A stretch of DNA of 28,821 nt from a candidate division WWE3 bacterium RIFCSPLOWO2_12_FULL_36_10 (GCA_001772985.1 MEVN01000018.1:975-29795); one strand, 5' to 3'. Positions 7,238-14,478 are shown, counted from the stretch's first letter. Numbers and translations: made by a program. The notes: generated by a model from the sequence alone, not told the origin.

Positions 7238-8335
7238 CTATTCTCCAAATATATATTTTTGGACATAGGCGTGAATTTGTGAATAATCACCAACTCTTGG
7301 TATTAATACGTAAGCCCCGCCATATAAACTATTGTCCTCCGGAGCATATAAAAGCCCTCCTTGATTGGCTGTGCTTCTATCATCCAGAACAACTGTTCTA
7401 AAAGTTCCGAAATCAATTTTTTGGGATAAAAGATAAAATCCCCGAGCTGCTGAATAATCTATATTTAAATCAACATTTTTTGCGTATGAGTCGTAAAGCT
7501 GTTTCATTTTTGGAAGATCAACTAAAGTCCTTACAGACAAGAATTTATCTTTTATCGCCAGTATAACTTTTTGTTGTCTTTTTGAACGTTCAAAATCGGT
7601 ATCTTCTCCATTATTACCTTTCCTTGAACGAACAAATTTTAAGGCTGCTTCGCCATTCATTAGCTGTTCGCCTTTTTGAAACTTAACCGTCTCGTATCTA
7701 TCAGCTATTACCGAAACGTTCTCTTTACCTTCAACCGGATAAAACTTATCTTCAAAAGAATTTTCTACGTTTACTTTTATACCACCTAATATATCTATTG
7801 ATTCTTTAAAAAGCTGAAAATCTACTACAACATAATAATGGATTGGGATACCTAAAACTTTCTCAACTACATCTTTTATTTCTTTAGCTCCACAATCCGG
7901 ACATTTTTCGTTTCCATAAGAATATACTGCGTTTATTTTTGAGTGGTATCCCCCGGAGCCTTCTACCCACAAATCTCTAGGAAGAGAAACCAATGCAATA
8001 TTTTTTTCTACAGTTCCTATTGATGAAACAAGTATCGTGTCGGTTAAAACGGATTTAACAATCCCCTTACTTCGTTTGTCAGAACCTAAAATCAAAATGT
8101 TTGTCCTGCCATCTGTATCGTTAAGGTTAAACCCTACTATATTAGACACTATAGAAACAGGGTTAAAAATTGCTGTTGCACCTCTTCCAAATATCAAAAC
8201 TGAAGCCAGGGCTACCAGCACTACAATAAACACTATTATAGCTTTTAGTTTCTTTTTCTTAGGTACTACAACGGAGCCTGTATTTTCAGCTTTTCTTTTG
8301 TGCAAGGCTAAATTTGTATATTTCATGCTGTTCAT
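7238..8335 (-). CDS. LytR-CpsA-Psr (LCP) family cell-wall glycopolymer ligase
   Basis: Membrane enzyme family that moves lipid-linked glycopolymers onto peptidoglycan or proteins. In this 365-aa protein a basic cytoplasmic tail (PKKKKLK) precedes a transmembrane helix (about 31-50), then the LCP domain with ILILGSDKR, LTDTILVSS, ALVSLPRDLWV, DILGGIKVNV and ALKFVRSRKGNNGEDTDFER, which contain the conserved Asp/Arg residues that hold pyrophosphate and metal. A CPDC pair lies in the segment after the RDLW motif. ATG follows the tpi stop codon without a gap; a second in-frame ATG three codons on is possible. It is in the same run as the sortase, consistent with an envelope-attachment role. Confidence 0.92.
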   Translation of the reverse strand: MNSMKYTNLALHKRKAENTGSVVVPKKKKLKAIIVFIVVLVALASVLIFGRGATAIFNPVSIVSNIVGFNLNDTDGRTNILILGSDKRSKGIVKSVLTDTILVSSIGTVEKNIALVSLPRDLWVEGSGGYHSKINAVYSYGNEKCPDCGAKEIKDVVEKVLGIPIHYYVVVDFQLFKESIDILGGIKVNVENSFEDKFYPVEGKENVSVIADRYETVKFQKGEQLMNGEAALKFVRSRKGNNGEDTDFERSKRQQKVILAIKDKFLSVRTLVDLPKMKQLYDSYAKNVDLNIDYSAARGFYLLSQKIDFGTFRTVVLDDRSTANQGGLLYAPEDNSLYGGAYVLIPRVGDYSQIHAYVQKYIFGE

Positions 8336-9016
8336 TTACTCAAAAGCTCCCAAAATGTCTAAGAAATGTGAGGGATCCAGGCTTGCGTTACCCACAAGGA
8401 CCCCATCCAACTCGGGTATATTACCTAATTCAAGGGCATTTTGTCTATTAACTGATCCGCCATATAAAATCAAGCTCTCAGCTAAGAGCTTGGACTTGAA
8501 AACCGTAATTAGCCTCTTAACTTTTAATGGATCTTCGGGCTTGTATTCTCCGTCTTTTGAAATGTGTTCAGGGTTTTCCCAAGCTAGAACAACTCCGTCT
8601 TTGTATAAGATTTCTAAATCAACCGGATCTGTAAAACAAATTATCGGAGTTATTTTATATTTTAGGCATAAGTCTCTTTTAATTAAAATGTCTTTTACTT
8701 TATCTTTTGTTTCACTATGGCCAACAATACAGTAACTGCAATAATCTAAGAGCTGAAACGCGCCTACTTCTCCCGTATGAGCTCCCTTCTCATGTATTGA
8801 AACGTTTTGAGCTGATATCTCAAATCCTAAATTTTTTGATAAGCCTAAAGTTTCTTTAAGATGTAACAAGGACGGAGCAATAATATTTCTAGTATTAAGA
8901 CCCTTACCATTTGAAGCTTTATTATAGCCAACAAACCACTCCCTTATGTCTTTCGAATTAAGATTTTCCTTCCAGTTTGCTATCACAAATTTTTTTGAGT
9001 TATTAAAAGTTTCCAT
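8336..9016 (-). CDS. tpiA: Triosephosphate isomerase, short divergent form
   Basis: Interconverts dihydroxyacetone phosphate and glyceraldehyde 3-phosphate in the cytoplasm. The 226-aa protein keeps the catalytic set: N14 and K16 in ANWKEN, H100 in IVGHSE, and E147 in AWENPE; the phosphate-binding LYGGSVN and DGVLVGNASL motifs are also present. It is about 25 residues shorter than usual bacterial TPI. Loop 6, normally an AIGTG-type hinge, reads NPEHISKDGEYKPED here, so the mobile lid is altered. It sits in the pgk run, 3 nt after the AOR-like gene, and is followed directly by the LCP gene. The fold and catalytic residues make the assignment firm; activity with the changed loop is inference. 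Confidence 0.92.
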   Translation of the reverse strand: METFNNSKKFVIANWKENLNSKDIREWFVGYNKASNGKGLNTRNIIAPSLLHLKETLGLSKNLGFEISAQNVSIHEKGAHTGEVGAFQLLDYCSYCIVGHSETKDKVKDILIKRDLCLKYKITPIICFTDPVDLEILYKDGVVLAWENPEHISKDGEYKPEDPLKVKRLITVFKSKLLAESLILYGGSVNRQNALELGNIPELDGVLVGNASLDPSHFLDILGAFE

Positions 9017-9019
9017 ATG

Positions 9020-9859
9020 TTATGAGAATTCCGCTAATGTCTCCGCAATTAATCTTGGTACGTTTTCAATATCTTCATGTGTGTAATCATATCCTAATAC
9101 ATTAAAGCATGAAAAAATTGTTCCAACATCCGAATAAATTTTCTCTGCAAAAGAACATCCAACCAAACAGTGAACTAAAACATTTCCTCCTATTTCTCCA
9201 ACTCCTGAACTTGAGCAACCCACGGGACATCCGCTACAAGAAGGCTTATCTCTTTTTTGAACAGACATCTCACCTACTCTACTTAAAATTTCTTTATATA
9301 TTTGGTGATATTTTTCTTCGTTTACAACCGAAAAAGTCTTTGATCCCGTAAATATAATCGATTTTATGTTTTTTTCGACAAATTTCTGTTCTAATATCCT
9401 CTCGGGGGCTTGAAAATATCCATCTAAAAATAACCCCTTTGCTTCAAGACTTACAATACTTCTTTTTCCAGGCAATCCGTGGAGCTTTATATCTTCGTCC
9501 ATTTTCATAAAAGAAACTGCGTCATCAATATTAATTACAGTAGGGTTCTTTGAAATGCCCGATAATACAACGGCGTCTATTCCCAAAAATTTCAATCTAA
9601 AAGATAGGGATCCTCCAAAATATATATCTTCAACCGATCCTTCGTTCTGAAAAACAACCGATGTTTTTGATACAAAAGGAAAAAATCCGTTTAAAGGTCC
9701 AACAGAAAAAATTATCGGATCTTCATCTTTATAAATAGAAAGTAGTTTTAACCCAAGCCCAACGCCTCCAATATAATTTCGTAACTCAGAAAAGGTTTTT
9801 GCTTCAGATTCGTTTTTTTCAAGATTTATATATAGTATTTGTTTATTCAAGTAGTCCAT
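9020..9859 (-). CDS. Half-length aldehyde:ferredoxin oxidoreductase-like protein
   Basis: Resembles the N-terminal part of the tungsten/molybdenum AOR family, which oxidises aldehydes with ferredoxin as acceptor. The start MDYLNKQILYINLEK and RNYIGGVGLGLKLL match the AOR opening; SVGPLNGFFPFVSKTSVVF and YFGGSLSFRLKFLGIDAVVLSG follow the order of the AOR pterin-binding domain 1. C208, C211 and C215 form CxxCxxxC, matching the first three ligands of the AOR 4Fe-4S cluster; C231, C235 and C251 could supply a fourth. The protein ends at 279 aa where full AORs run to about 600, with no C-terminal remainder in the neighbouring DNA because tpi begins 3 nt later. The ATG at 9859 has a GAGGA ribosome site and lies 17 nt inside the ferredoxin gene. 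It may be a minimal redox protein rather than a decayed gene, since the frame is open and coupling is intact. Confidence 0.75.
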   Translation of the reverse strand: MDYLNKQILYINLEKNESEAKTFSELRNYIGGVGLGLKLLSIYKDEDPIIFSVGPLNGFFPFVSKTSVVFQNEGSVEDIYFGGSLSFRLKFLGIDAVVLSGISKNPTVINIDDAVSFMKMDEDIKLHGLPGKRSIVSLEAKGLFLDGYFQAPERILEQKFVEKNIKSIIFTGSKTFSVVNEEKYHQIYKEILSRVGEMSVQKRDKPSCSGCPVGCSSSGVGEIGGNVLVHCLVGCSFAEKIYSDVGTIFSCFNVLGYDYTHEDIENVPRLIAETLAEFS

Positions 9860-10112
9860 TATTTTCCTCAACTAAATCAGAGATCTCAAATACACCTGTT
9901 GGACAAATTTTTACTATTTCTTCTATATTCACTTCGTTGATTTTTGGATCCATATCAACAACAAACAAAAGTCCGCCGGAATCATTCTCTCTTAAAATTC
10001 TAATTAGAGACCCGTCCAAGCCAATTTTTCCCAACTGCCTTTGAACTTCCATTACACAAAGCTCGCAGCCATTACATTTTTCCGGAAATTTTACTTTTAA
10101 AATTTTAGCCAT
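9843..10112 (-). CDS. Ferredoxin-like single-cluster 4Fe-4S protein
   Basis: An 89-aa electron carrier candidate. C13, C16 and C19 (CNGCELC) with C70-P71 (ICPTG) give one complete set of four ligands for a 4Fe-4S cluster; the second cluster of two-cluster ferredoxins is absent because the usual fourth Cys after the first motif and the second CxxCxxC are missing. The intervening 50 residues (RILRENDSGGLLFVVDMDP) form a strand-rich insert. Its start overlaps the pgk stop by 8 nt and its end overlaps the AOR-like gene by 17 nt, a strong sign that ferredoxin and AOR-like protein are made together. It is the natural electron partner of the downstream protein; the substrate side is unknown. Confidence 0.85.
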   Translation of the reverse strand: MAKILKVKFPEKCNGCELCVMEVQRQLGKIGLDGSLIRILRENDSGGLLFVVDMDPKINEVNIEEIVKICPTGVFEISDLVEENNGLLE

Positions 10113-11085
10113 TGTTATTGAGTGCTTCTATACCAGGTAAAGTATGTTTTACCAAGTATTCGAGCATGGCACCCCCACCTGTTGAAATAAAATTAAACTT
10201 GCTTAACAATCCCAACCTGCCTGCGCAGGCAGGTTTATTTAGTGCTGCAACAATGCCGCCTCCGCCTAAAATAGAATATGCTCCGGATTCAAAAACAGCC
10301 TTTGCTACTAACATATTTCCTTTATTAAATTCATCCTCTTCATAAACTCCCAAAGGTCCAGCCCACAAAACTGTTTTAGCATTTAAAATTATTTCTGTAA
10401 ATTTCTCTACAGTTTGTACTCCAATGTCTTTTTTCTCACGAGCGTAATCAATAGGAAAAATAAGGTTTTCAGGAACATCTTCATTCCAATCCATTCCTAT
10501 TTTTCCTCCAACCAATACGTAATCAGCAATATTAAGAAGCTCTTTTATTATTGGCTTTTTTGTTTCAAGTTTGGCTCCGCCAATTATTGCGACAAATGGA
10601 TGGGCAGGATTAAAAACCTTACTCAAGTTTATTATTTCGTTTAATAAATCAAATCCGGCATAATGGGGCAAAAACTTTGGGATGCCAACTATTGAAGCGT
10701 GTTTTCTATGACAAGTCCCAAAACAGTCATTTACATAAATATCAGCTTTTTCCGATAAACTTTTTGCGAATTCCAAATTGTTAGCTTCTTCGCCAATTGA
10801 AAATCGCAAATTCTCTAAAAGTTCAAATGTCCCCTCACCTAATATTGCGTTAAAGTAGGGCAAGAGTACTTGAGTACTAATTCTTTCTTTATTTTCCTGT
10901 GGACGACCAATATGGCCAGCGATTACAATTTTGGCGCTTTTTTCTTTTAAATAATTTAAAGTGGGTAGCAGGCGATCGAGTCTAAAAGTTTCTTTTATTA
11001 CTCCATTTTCAATTGCAACATCAAGATCACCTCTTACAAATACCTTTATTCCCGACTGTAAATTAGCCATATCAATTGACTTCAT
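10105..11085 (-). CDS. pgk: Phosphoglycerate kinase, shortened, with an in-frame palindrome insertion
   Basis: Makes ATP from 1,3-bisphosphoglycerate in lower glycolysis. Family motifs run in order: VFVRGDLDV (14-23), R35 in TFRLDRLLPTL, GHIGRP (57-62), LLENLRF (89-95), YVNDCFGTCHRKHAS (117-131), AIIGGAKLETKKP, WAGPLGVYE (241-249), LGGGGIVAAL and ISTGGGAMLEYL. It is 326 aa, some 60-70 shorter than usual, mainly through loss of a block between VGGKIGMDW and VEKFTEIILNAKTVLW in the nucleotide domain. Residues 285-290 (PACAGR) are exactly the six codons of a perfect 18-bp palindrome; removing them restores an ordinary ALNKLGLLSKFNF stretch. It heads the run pgk-ferredoxin-AOR-like-tpi-LCP-holA-sortase. 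Confidence 0.95.
   Translation of the reverse strand: MKSIDMANLQSGIKVFVRGDLDVAIENGVIKETFRLDRLLPTLNYLKEKSAKIVIAGHIGRPQENKERISTQVLLPYFNAILGEGTFELLENLRFSIGEEANNLEFAKSLSEKADIYVNDCFGTCHRKHASIVGIPKFLPHYAGFDLLNEIINLSKVFNPAHPFVAIIGGAKLETKKPIIKELLNIADYVLVGGKIGMDWNEDVPENLIFPIDYAREKKDIGVQTVEKFTEIILNAKTVLWAGPLGVYEEDEFNKGNMLVAKAVFESGAYSILGGGGIVAALNKPACAGRLGLLSKFNFISTGGGAMLEYLVKHTLPGIEALNNNG
10216..10233. repeat. 18-bp perfect palindrome, copy 3 (in frame inside pgk)
   Basis: CCTGCCTGCGCAGGCAGG is its own reverse complement. It occupies exactly codons 285-290 of pgk, encoding PACAGR, at a place where PGKs normally have no insert. Confidence 0.92.
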
Positions 11086-11104
11086 AACAAAATCATTCTA
11101 TCAT
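11076..11104 (+). promoter_or_regulatory. Sigma-70-type promoter for the 45-aa membrane protein
   Basis: TTGACT, 17-nt spacer, TATCAT. The -35 overlaps the pgk start codon on the other strand and the -10 overlaps the predicted pgk -10, so the two promoters face each other and probably interfere. Confidence 0.7.
11095..11103 (-). promoter_or_regulatory. Extended -10 promoter of pgk
   Basis: Minus strand TGATAGAAT with the pgk ATG 9 nt downstream, predicting a leader of only 2-3 nt. No Shine-Dalgarno is seen before pgk. Confidence 0.5.
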
Positions 11105-11135
11105 GCCAAACACATCTCAAATTGGAGGATAGAAA

Positions 11136-11273
11136 ATGGAGACTTGGACCAGATTCGTAGTGCATATGTTTGGACTTGAAGGTCATCCGAAGATGGCAAA
11201 AGTTGTTGCAGAAGTTTTCCCCTCATTACTGGCTTTAGGTTTGGTTCTGGTTATTTTGCAATGGTTTAAATAG
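11136..11273 (+). CDS. 45-aa small membrane protein, unknown function
   Basis: Starts METWTRFVVHMFGLEGHPKM and continues to a single hydrophobic helix near the C-terminus (about residues 28-42, FPSLLALGLVLVILQ) that ends in WFK. Coding support: a GGAGG ribosome site 8 nt before the ATG, a consensus-like promoter (11076-11104) and a hairpin terminator 17 nt past the stop (11291-11328). It therefore looks like a complete monocistronic unit. An amphipathic N-terminal part with one C-terminal helix would suit a tail-anchored or small regulatory membrane protein, but no function can be given. Confidence 0.7.
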   Translation: METWTRFVVHMFGLEGHPKMAKVVAEVFPSLLALGLVLVILQWFK

Positions 11274-11290
11274 TAATTAAGAATTTTATC

Positions 11291-11328
11291 AGACGAAGGT
11301 ATAATCCCACCCACCTTCGTCTCTTTTT
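11291..11328 (+). terminator. Intrinsic terminator of the 45-aa gene
   Basis: AGACGAAGGT, 12-nt loop, ACCTTCGTCT (perfect 10-bp stem) followed by CTTTTT. The same hairpin lies just past the end of gap on the minus strand, but no T-run follows on that side. Confidence 0.88.
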
Positions 11329-11331
11329 ATT

Positions 11332-12414
11332 CTACATCAAAGCTACTTCAACGAGTCTGTTGCTATATCCCCACTCATTATCGTACCAAGCTAGGACTTT
11401 TACAAGATCTCCGTCAATTACTCGAGTAAAACTTAAATCTATTATTGCAGAGGCGGTTGTTCCGATTACATCAGATGAAACAAGTGGTTCATAAGACACG
11501 TCCAAAACCCCTTTATAAAATGGATTTTGGGAGGCTTCTATAAAAGCTTGATTAACTTCACTAACACTTGTTTTTTTAGAAACGAACATTGTAATATCCG
11601 AAAGAGAACCAACAATAACAGGCACTCTAATCGAAACTCCGTCAAAAAGTCCTGCAAGTTCCGGAATTACCTGCGTTGTTGCTTTAGCAGCGCCGGTTGT
11701 TGTTGGAACAATGTTAAACCCCGCTGCCCTTGCCCTTCCTAAATCAGAATGAAGGCCTGGGGGCGGTCCGTCTACAATATTTTGTTCTGCTGTTATTCCA
11801 TGAATTGTTGACATAGCCGATTTTAAGATTTTAAACTTTGAGTGAATCACCGAAACAACAGGAGAAATACAATTTGTTGTACAAGAAGCGTTTGAAATAA
11901 CATTTTGACCAAGGTACTGATCGTGATTTACACCCCTTAGAAAAGTTGGAATTCCGCCCTCACCTTTGACAGGAGCGGATACTACAACTTTTTTTGCTCC
12001 TGCTGTAATATGCATATTTGCACTTGCGTCTTTTGTAAAACGTCCGGTACATTCAAGAACAACATCAATTCCTAAATCTTTCCACGGAAGTTTTAACGGG
12101 TCTTTTTCGGATAATACTAAAGTCTTTTTTCCATCAACAACCAAGTAATTTTTTTCTGATTTTATGGACTCATCGGCAAAATGGTCTTCGGGATTCGCCT
12201 TCCCTTCGGTCATTACGATTTTTCCATCTTCTTCAACCTCTATTTTTTTCTTTAAAGTTCCGTATGCTGAATCAAACTTAAGTAAATGGGCTAAAATTCT
12301 CGCACTTGTTAAATCGTTGACTGCAACAACTTCTGCATCCTCTCTATCTAATATTATTTTAAACGTGGCTCGGCCAATTCTGCCGAAACCGTTTATCGCA
12401 ACTTTGGCAGGCAT
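11332..12414 (-). CDS. gap: Glyceraldehyde-3-phosphate dehydrogenase
   Basis: NAD(P)-dependent oxidation and phosphorylation of glyceraldehyde 3-phosphate. The Rossmann start VAINGFGRIGRATFK, the catalytic C178 in SNASCTTNC, the catalytic H205 in STIHGIT, DLGRARAAGFNIVPTTTGAAKA and the WYDNEWGYSNRL end are all present. At 360 aa it is about 25 longer than usual, mainly from a charged insert near residues 71-92 before YLVVDGK. It lies 6 nt after the thioredoxin gene, so both probably share the leaderless promoter at 12691-12699. With pgk and tpi close by on the same strand, it completes the triose-phosphate segment of glycolysis; the AOR-like protein is thus not required to replace it. Confidence 0.97.
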   Translation of the reverse strand: MPAKVAINGFGRIGRATFKIILDREDAEVVAVNDLTSARILAHLLKFDSAYGTLKKKIEVEEDGKIVMTEGKANPEDHFADESIKSEKNYLVVDGKKTLVLSEKDPLKLPWKDLGIDVVLECTGRFTKDASANMHITAGAKKVVVSAPVKGEGGIPTFLRGVNHDQYLGQNVISNASCTTNCISPVVSVIHSKFKILKSAMSTIHGITAEQNIVDGPPPGLHSDLGRARAAGFNIVPTTTGAAKATTQVIPELAGLFDGVSIRVPVIVGSLSDITMFVSKKTSVSEVNQAFIEASQNPFYKGVLDVSYEPLVSSDVIGTTASAIIDLSFTRVIDGDLVKVLAWYDNEWGYSNRLVEVALM

Positions 12415-12420
12415 TTTTAT

Positions 12421-12684
12421 TTAAAGGTTTGAACTAATCCAAGAAGTTAAAACGGCTTTTGGCATTGCGCCGATTTTTCTTGAAACTTCCTTTCCATCTT
12501 TTACTAAAATGTATGTTGGGATTCCTTGAACTCCATATTGCGAAGCCACAGCTCCCTCAACTTCAACATCTATTTTCTTAAATTCAACTTTTTGCACATA
12601 TTCTTTTTCAACTTCAGCAAATATTGGCTCCATAGCTTTACATGGTCCACACCAATCAGCATAAAAATCTAAGAGCATGATCAT
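12421..12684 (-). CDS. trxA: Thioredoxin, short form
   Basis: Cytoplasmic thiol-disulfide reductant. The 87-aa protein starts MIMLLDFYADWCGPCKAM with the active-site pair C12/C15 and has the cis-proline segment GIPTYILVKDG. It lacks the first strand and helix of classical ~105-aa thioredoxins. The start at 12684 is chosen because an extended -10 (TGGTATCAT) lies 6 nt upstream; an in-frame extension to 12732 would be translated across that promoter and adds no thioredoxin-like sequence. It is first in a two-gene unit with gap, which may protect the GAPDH catalytic cysteine; this link is inference. Confidence 0.88.
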   Translation of the reverse strand: MIMLLDFYADWCGPCKAMEPIFAEVEKEYVQKVEFKKIDVEVEGAVASQYGVQGIPTYILVKDGKEVSRKIGAMPKAVLTSWISSNL

Positions 12685-12690
12685 ATTTAT

Positions 12691-12699
12691 ATGATACCA
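12691..12699 (-). promoter_or_regulatory. Extended -10 promoter of trx-gap, leaderless type
   Basis: Minus strand TGGTATCAT followed by 6 nt (ataaat) and the ATG of the thioredoxin gene. Confidence 0.6.
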
Positions 12700-12739
12700 T
12701 AACATACTGTACCTACTTTTTAAGTTTGGCAAAAAATTT

Positions 12740-13711
12740 ATGTCAAAAGGAAGAATTATAGTTGGTTTGTCAATATTTTTAGTCCTTATCTTAACTATAT
12801 TTGTGTACCTTGTAACTAAAAATGAAAAGGCGCAGGAAATAATTAGAGGATATATTCCGGATTCTAAAATAAACGGAAAGCAGATGTATTCTCAAACTAA
12901 GATTAATTCATATGAACCTGAGCCTGAATGGTGGCCCGCAGATAAATTCGAAACGAGTAATCAACCTGAGATTTCGGGCCATTCGGGACTTTTAGTCGAC
13001 TTAAACACGAGCCATGTACTATTTGAGAAAAATTCAAATGAAAAAATGAAGATAGCAAGCTTAGCAAAAATAATGACAGCCGTTGTAGCACTAGAACACA
13101 AAAAACTGGATTCAAAAATGTATGTAAGCAAAAAGGTAGCAGGAATTGGAGAAAATTCCATGCAAATTGATGAGGGTGAGATTTATACACTTGAAGAATT
13201 ATTGTATGGATTAATTTTACATTCAGGGAACGACTCGGCTTATGCGATTGCAGAAGGTGCTGCCGGAAATTCGGACAGATTTGTTGAGTGGATGAATTTT
13301 AAAGCAAAAGAAATAGGTCTTGCAAACACACACTTTACCGATCCTAGTGGGCTTGACGACTCGGCTTACAGCACGGCTACAGACTTAGTTAAATTAACCA
13401 GATATGCGCTTAAAGATCCTGAATTTAGAAATATTGTTAAAACAGTTGAAAAGGAATTAACCTCCGACACCCATAAATATATTTATTTATATAATCAAAC
13501 CAACCTTTTAACAACATATCCGGGTGTTGCCGGAGTAAAAACTGGATACACCGAAGAGGCCGGTCTTTGTTTAGTTACGTATACAAATAACGAAGGTAAG
13601 GAGGTAGTTGGGGTTGTTTTAAATAGTATAGATAGAAAGGGTGATATGATTTTAATGCTTGATCATGGATACAAAACCATAGGAGTAAACGTTAAACATA
13701 ATCTTCTATAG
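12740..13711 (+). CDS. dacA: Serine D-Ala-D-Ala carboxypeptidase (PBP5/DacA family)
   Basis: Trims the terminal D-Ala from peptidoglycan stem peptides outside the membrane. The three active-site motifs are visible: S107-L-A-K110, S162-G-N164 and K267-T-G269. An N-terminal hydrophobic helix (about 7-25) anchors or exports the protein, followed by a Pro/Trp-containing linker (EPEPEWWPADKF) and the penicillin-binding domain. The 323-aa length covers the catalytic domain but not the second C-terminal domain of E. coli PBP5. The gene is divergent from trx and converges on the three small paralogues with a minus-strand terminator between. No Shine-Dalgarno or clear promoter is seen. Confidence 0.95.
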   Translation: MSKGRIIVGLSIFLVLILTIFVYLVTKNEKAQEIIRGYIPDSKINGKQMYSQTKINSYEPEPEWWPADKFETSNQPEISGHSGLLVDLNTSHVLFEKNSNEKMKIASLAKIMTAVVALEHKKLDSKMYVSKKVAGIGENSMQIDEGEIYTLEELLYGLILHSGNDSAYAIAEGAAGNSDRFVEWMNFKAKEIGLANTHFTDPSGLDDSAYSTATDLVKLTRYALKDPEFRNIVKTVEKELTSDTHKYIYLYNQTNLLTTYPGVAGVKTGYTEEAGLCLVTYTNNEGKEVVGVVLNSIDRKGDMILMLDHGYKTIGVNVKHNLL

Positions 13712-13720
13712 TCTGCTGAC

Positions 13721-13762
13721 AAAAAATCCGCCGACAGTCAAAGTTATTGAAATGTCGACGGA
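13721..13762 (-). terminator. Intrinsic terminator of the three-paralogue unit
   Basis: Minus strand TCCGTCGACA, 16-nt loop, TGTCGGCGGA (10 pairs including one G-U) followed by TTTTTT. It lies about 20 nt past the last paralogue's stop. On the plus strand the stem has a C-A mismatch and no T-run, so it serves the minus strand. Confidence 0.85.
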
Positions 13763-13781
13763 ACGCTTAGTCTTGTCGTGA

Positions 13782-14072
13782 TTAAACGAACTCCAAATCA
13801 AATCCCCTATTCAAAGTAACAAACACATCGCCGACATTCTTTCTATCTGCTTCAAATACTACAATGGCATCCTCGTCATCTATTCGCTTAAAAAGCCGTG
13901 TAAGGAGCATAAGGATTTCATGACTCACAGGTTTTAACAAATACAACAAGCAGCACGAGATTCTACCATCACGAGTGTATTGAATAACTGTAACATCAAC
14001 ATCACGTTTTCTTAGTGCCCCCAGAGCTTCATCTTTTACATCAAATTCGGCCACTCGTAGTGCTCTATCCAT
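13782..14072 (-). CDS. Small paralogue 3 of 3, unknown function (96 aa)
   Basis: No family recognised. Begins MDRALRVAEFDVKDEALGAL. The pattern strand (ALRVAEFD), helix (KDEALGALRKR), strand (VDVTVIQY), strand (SCCLLYLLK), helix (SHEILMLLTRLF), strand (AIVVFEAD), helix and strand (FDLEFV) matches the two genes upstream in the same order, so I read all three as diverged copies. The start is set by AAGGAGGAG about 4 nt before this ATG; an ATG twelve codons upstream has no ribosome site. The gene is last in the unit and is followed by a strong terminator. No signal peptide, membrane helix or catalytic-looking motif is seen. Confidence 0.75.
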   Translation of the reverse strand: MDRALRVAEFDVKDEALGALRKRDVDVTVIQYTRDGRISCCLLYLLKPVSHEILMLLTRLFKRIDDEDAIVVFEADRKNVGDVFVTLNRGFDLEFV

Positions 14073-14112
14073 TTGCTCCTCCTTTCTCCCCCATTTAGAA
14101 ACCCGCAATTTG

Positions 14113-14418
14113 CTAAGCTGTAATTACCTCAACTTCAAGTTCGACCCTTAGTAACTCAATAACCTCTTTGGATCTCTTTCCACGTAAGGTAAGTTTAACC
14201 GTGGCGAAAGATATCTCAATCACACCTCCCGGAAAGACGTGATCAAGTGTAACGGCAATAGCTTCTGCCGTTTGACGGGTTAAATAAACAAAACAAAAAT
14301 GCGCATCCGTTGGTTGCTGATAAAAGTCAAGGAGCGCAATATCAACTTCCCCTCTTATAAGAGCGCCAAAAATATCATACTCTGACAAAAACACCTTTGT
14401 ATTGAACTTTTTTCCCAT
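14113..14418 (-). CDS. Small paralogue 2 of 3, unknown function (101 aa)
   Basis: Starts MGKKFNTKVFLSEYDIFGAL, with AAGGAG 7 nt before the ATG. The order strand (TKVFL), helix (EYDIFGALIRG), strand (VDIALLDF), strand (HFCFVYLT), helix (TAEAIAVTLDHVF), strand (FATVKLTLRG), helix (SKEVIELLRVE) and strand (LEVEVI) parallels its neighbours; the shared elements GAL-x-(R)-x-x-VD and the final acidic/hydrophobic strand are the clearest. It is separated from the next copy by 40 nt and from the previous one by 60 nt, each spacer holding its own ribosome site rather than overlapping as other operons here do. Function unknown. Confidence 0.75.
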   Translation of the reverse strand: MGKKFNTKVFLSEYDIFGALIRGEVDIALLDFYQQPTDAHFCFVYLTRQTAEAIAVTLDHVFPGGVIEISFATVKLTLRGKRSKEVIELLRVELEVEVITA

Positions 14419-14478
14419 CTTCCTCTCCTTTTCTCATTTGCGCTCGTTATTTCAGAATCTTGAATTTCAAACTTTAGC

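Noticed and set aside
8336..9019. A frameshifted C-terminal half of the AOR-like gene
   Set aside because: The DNA directly downstream is fully used by an intact tpi gene; no AOR C-terminal motifs were seen.
12685..12732. Longer thioredoxin start
   Set aside because: The added codons cover the extended -10 box and are not thioredoxin-like; the start 6 nt after the box is preferred.
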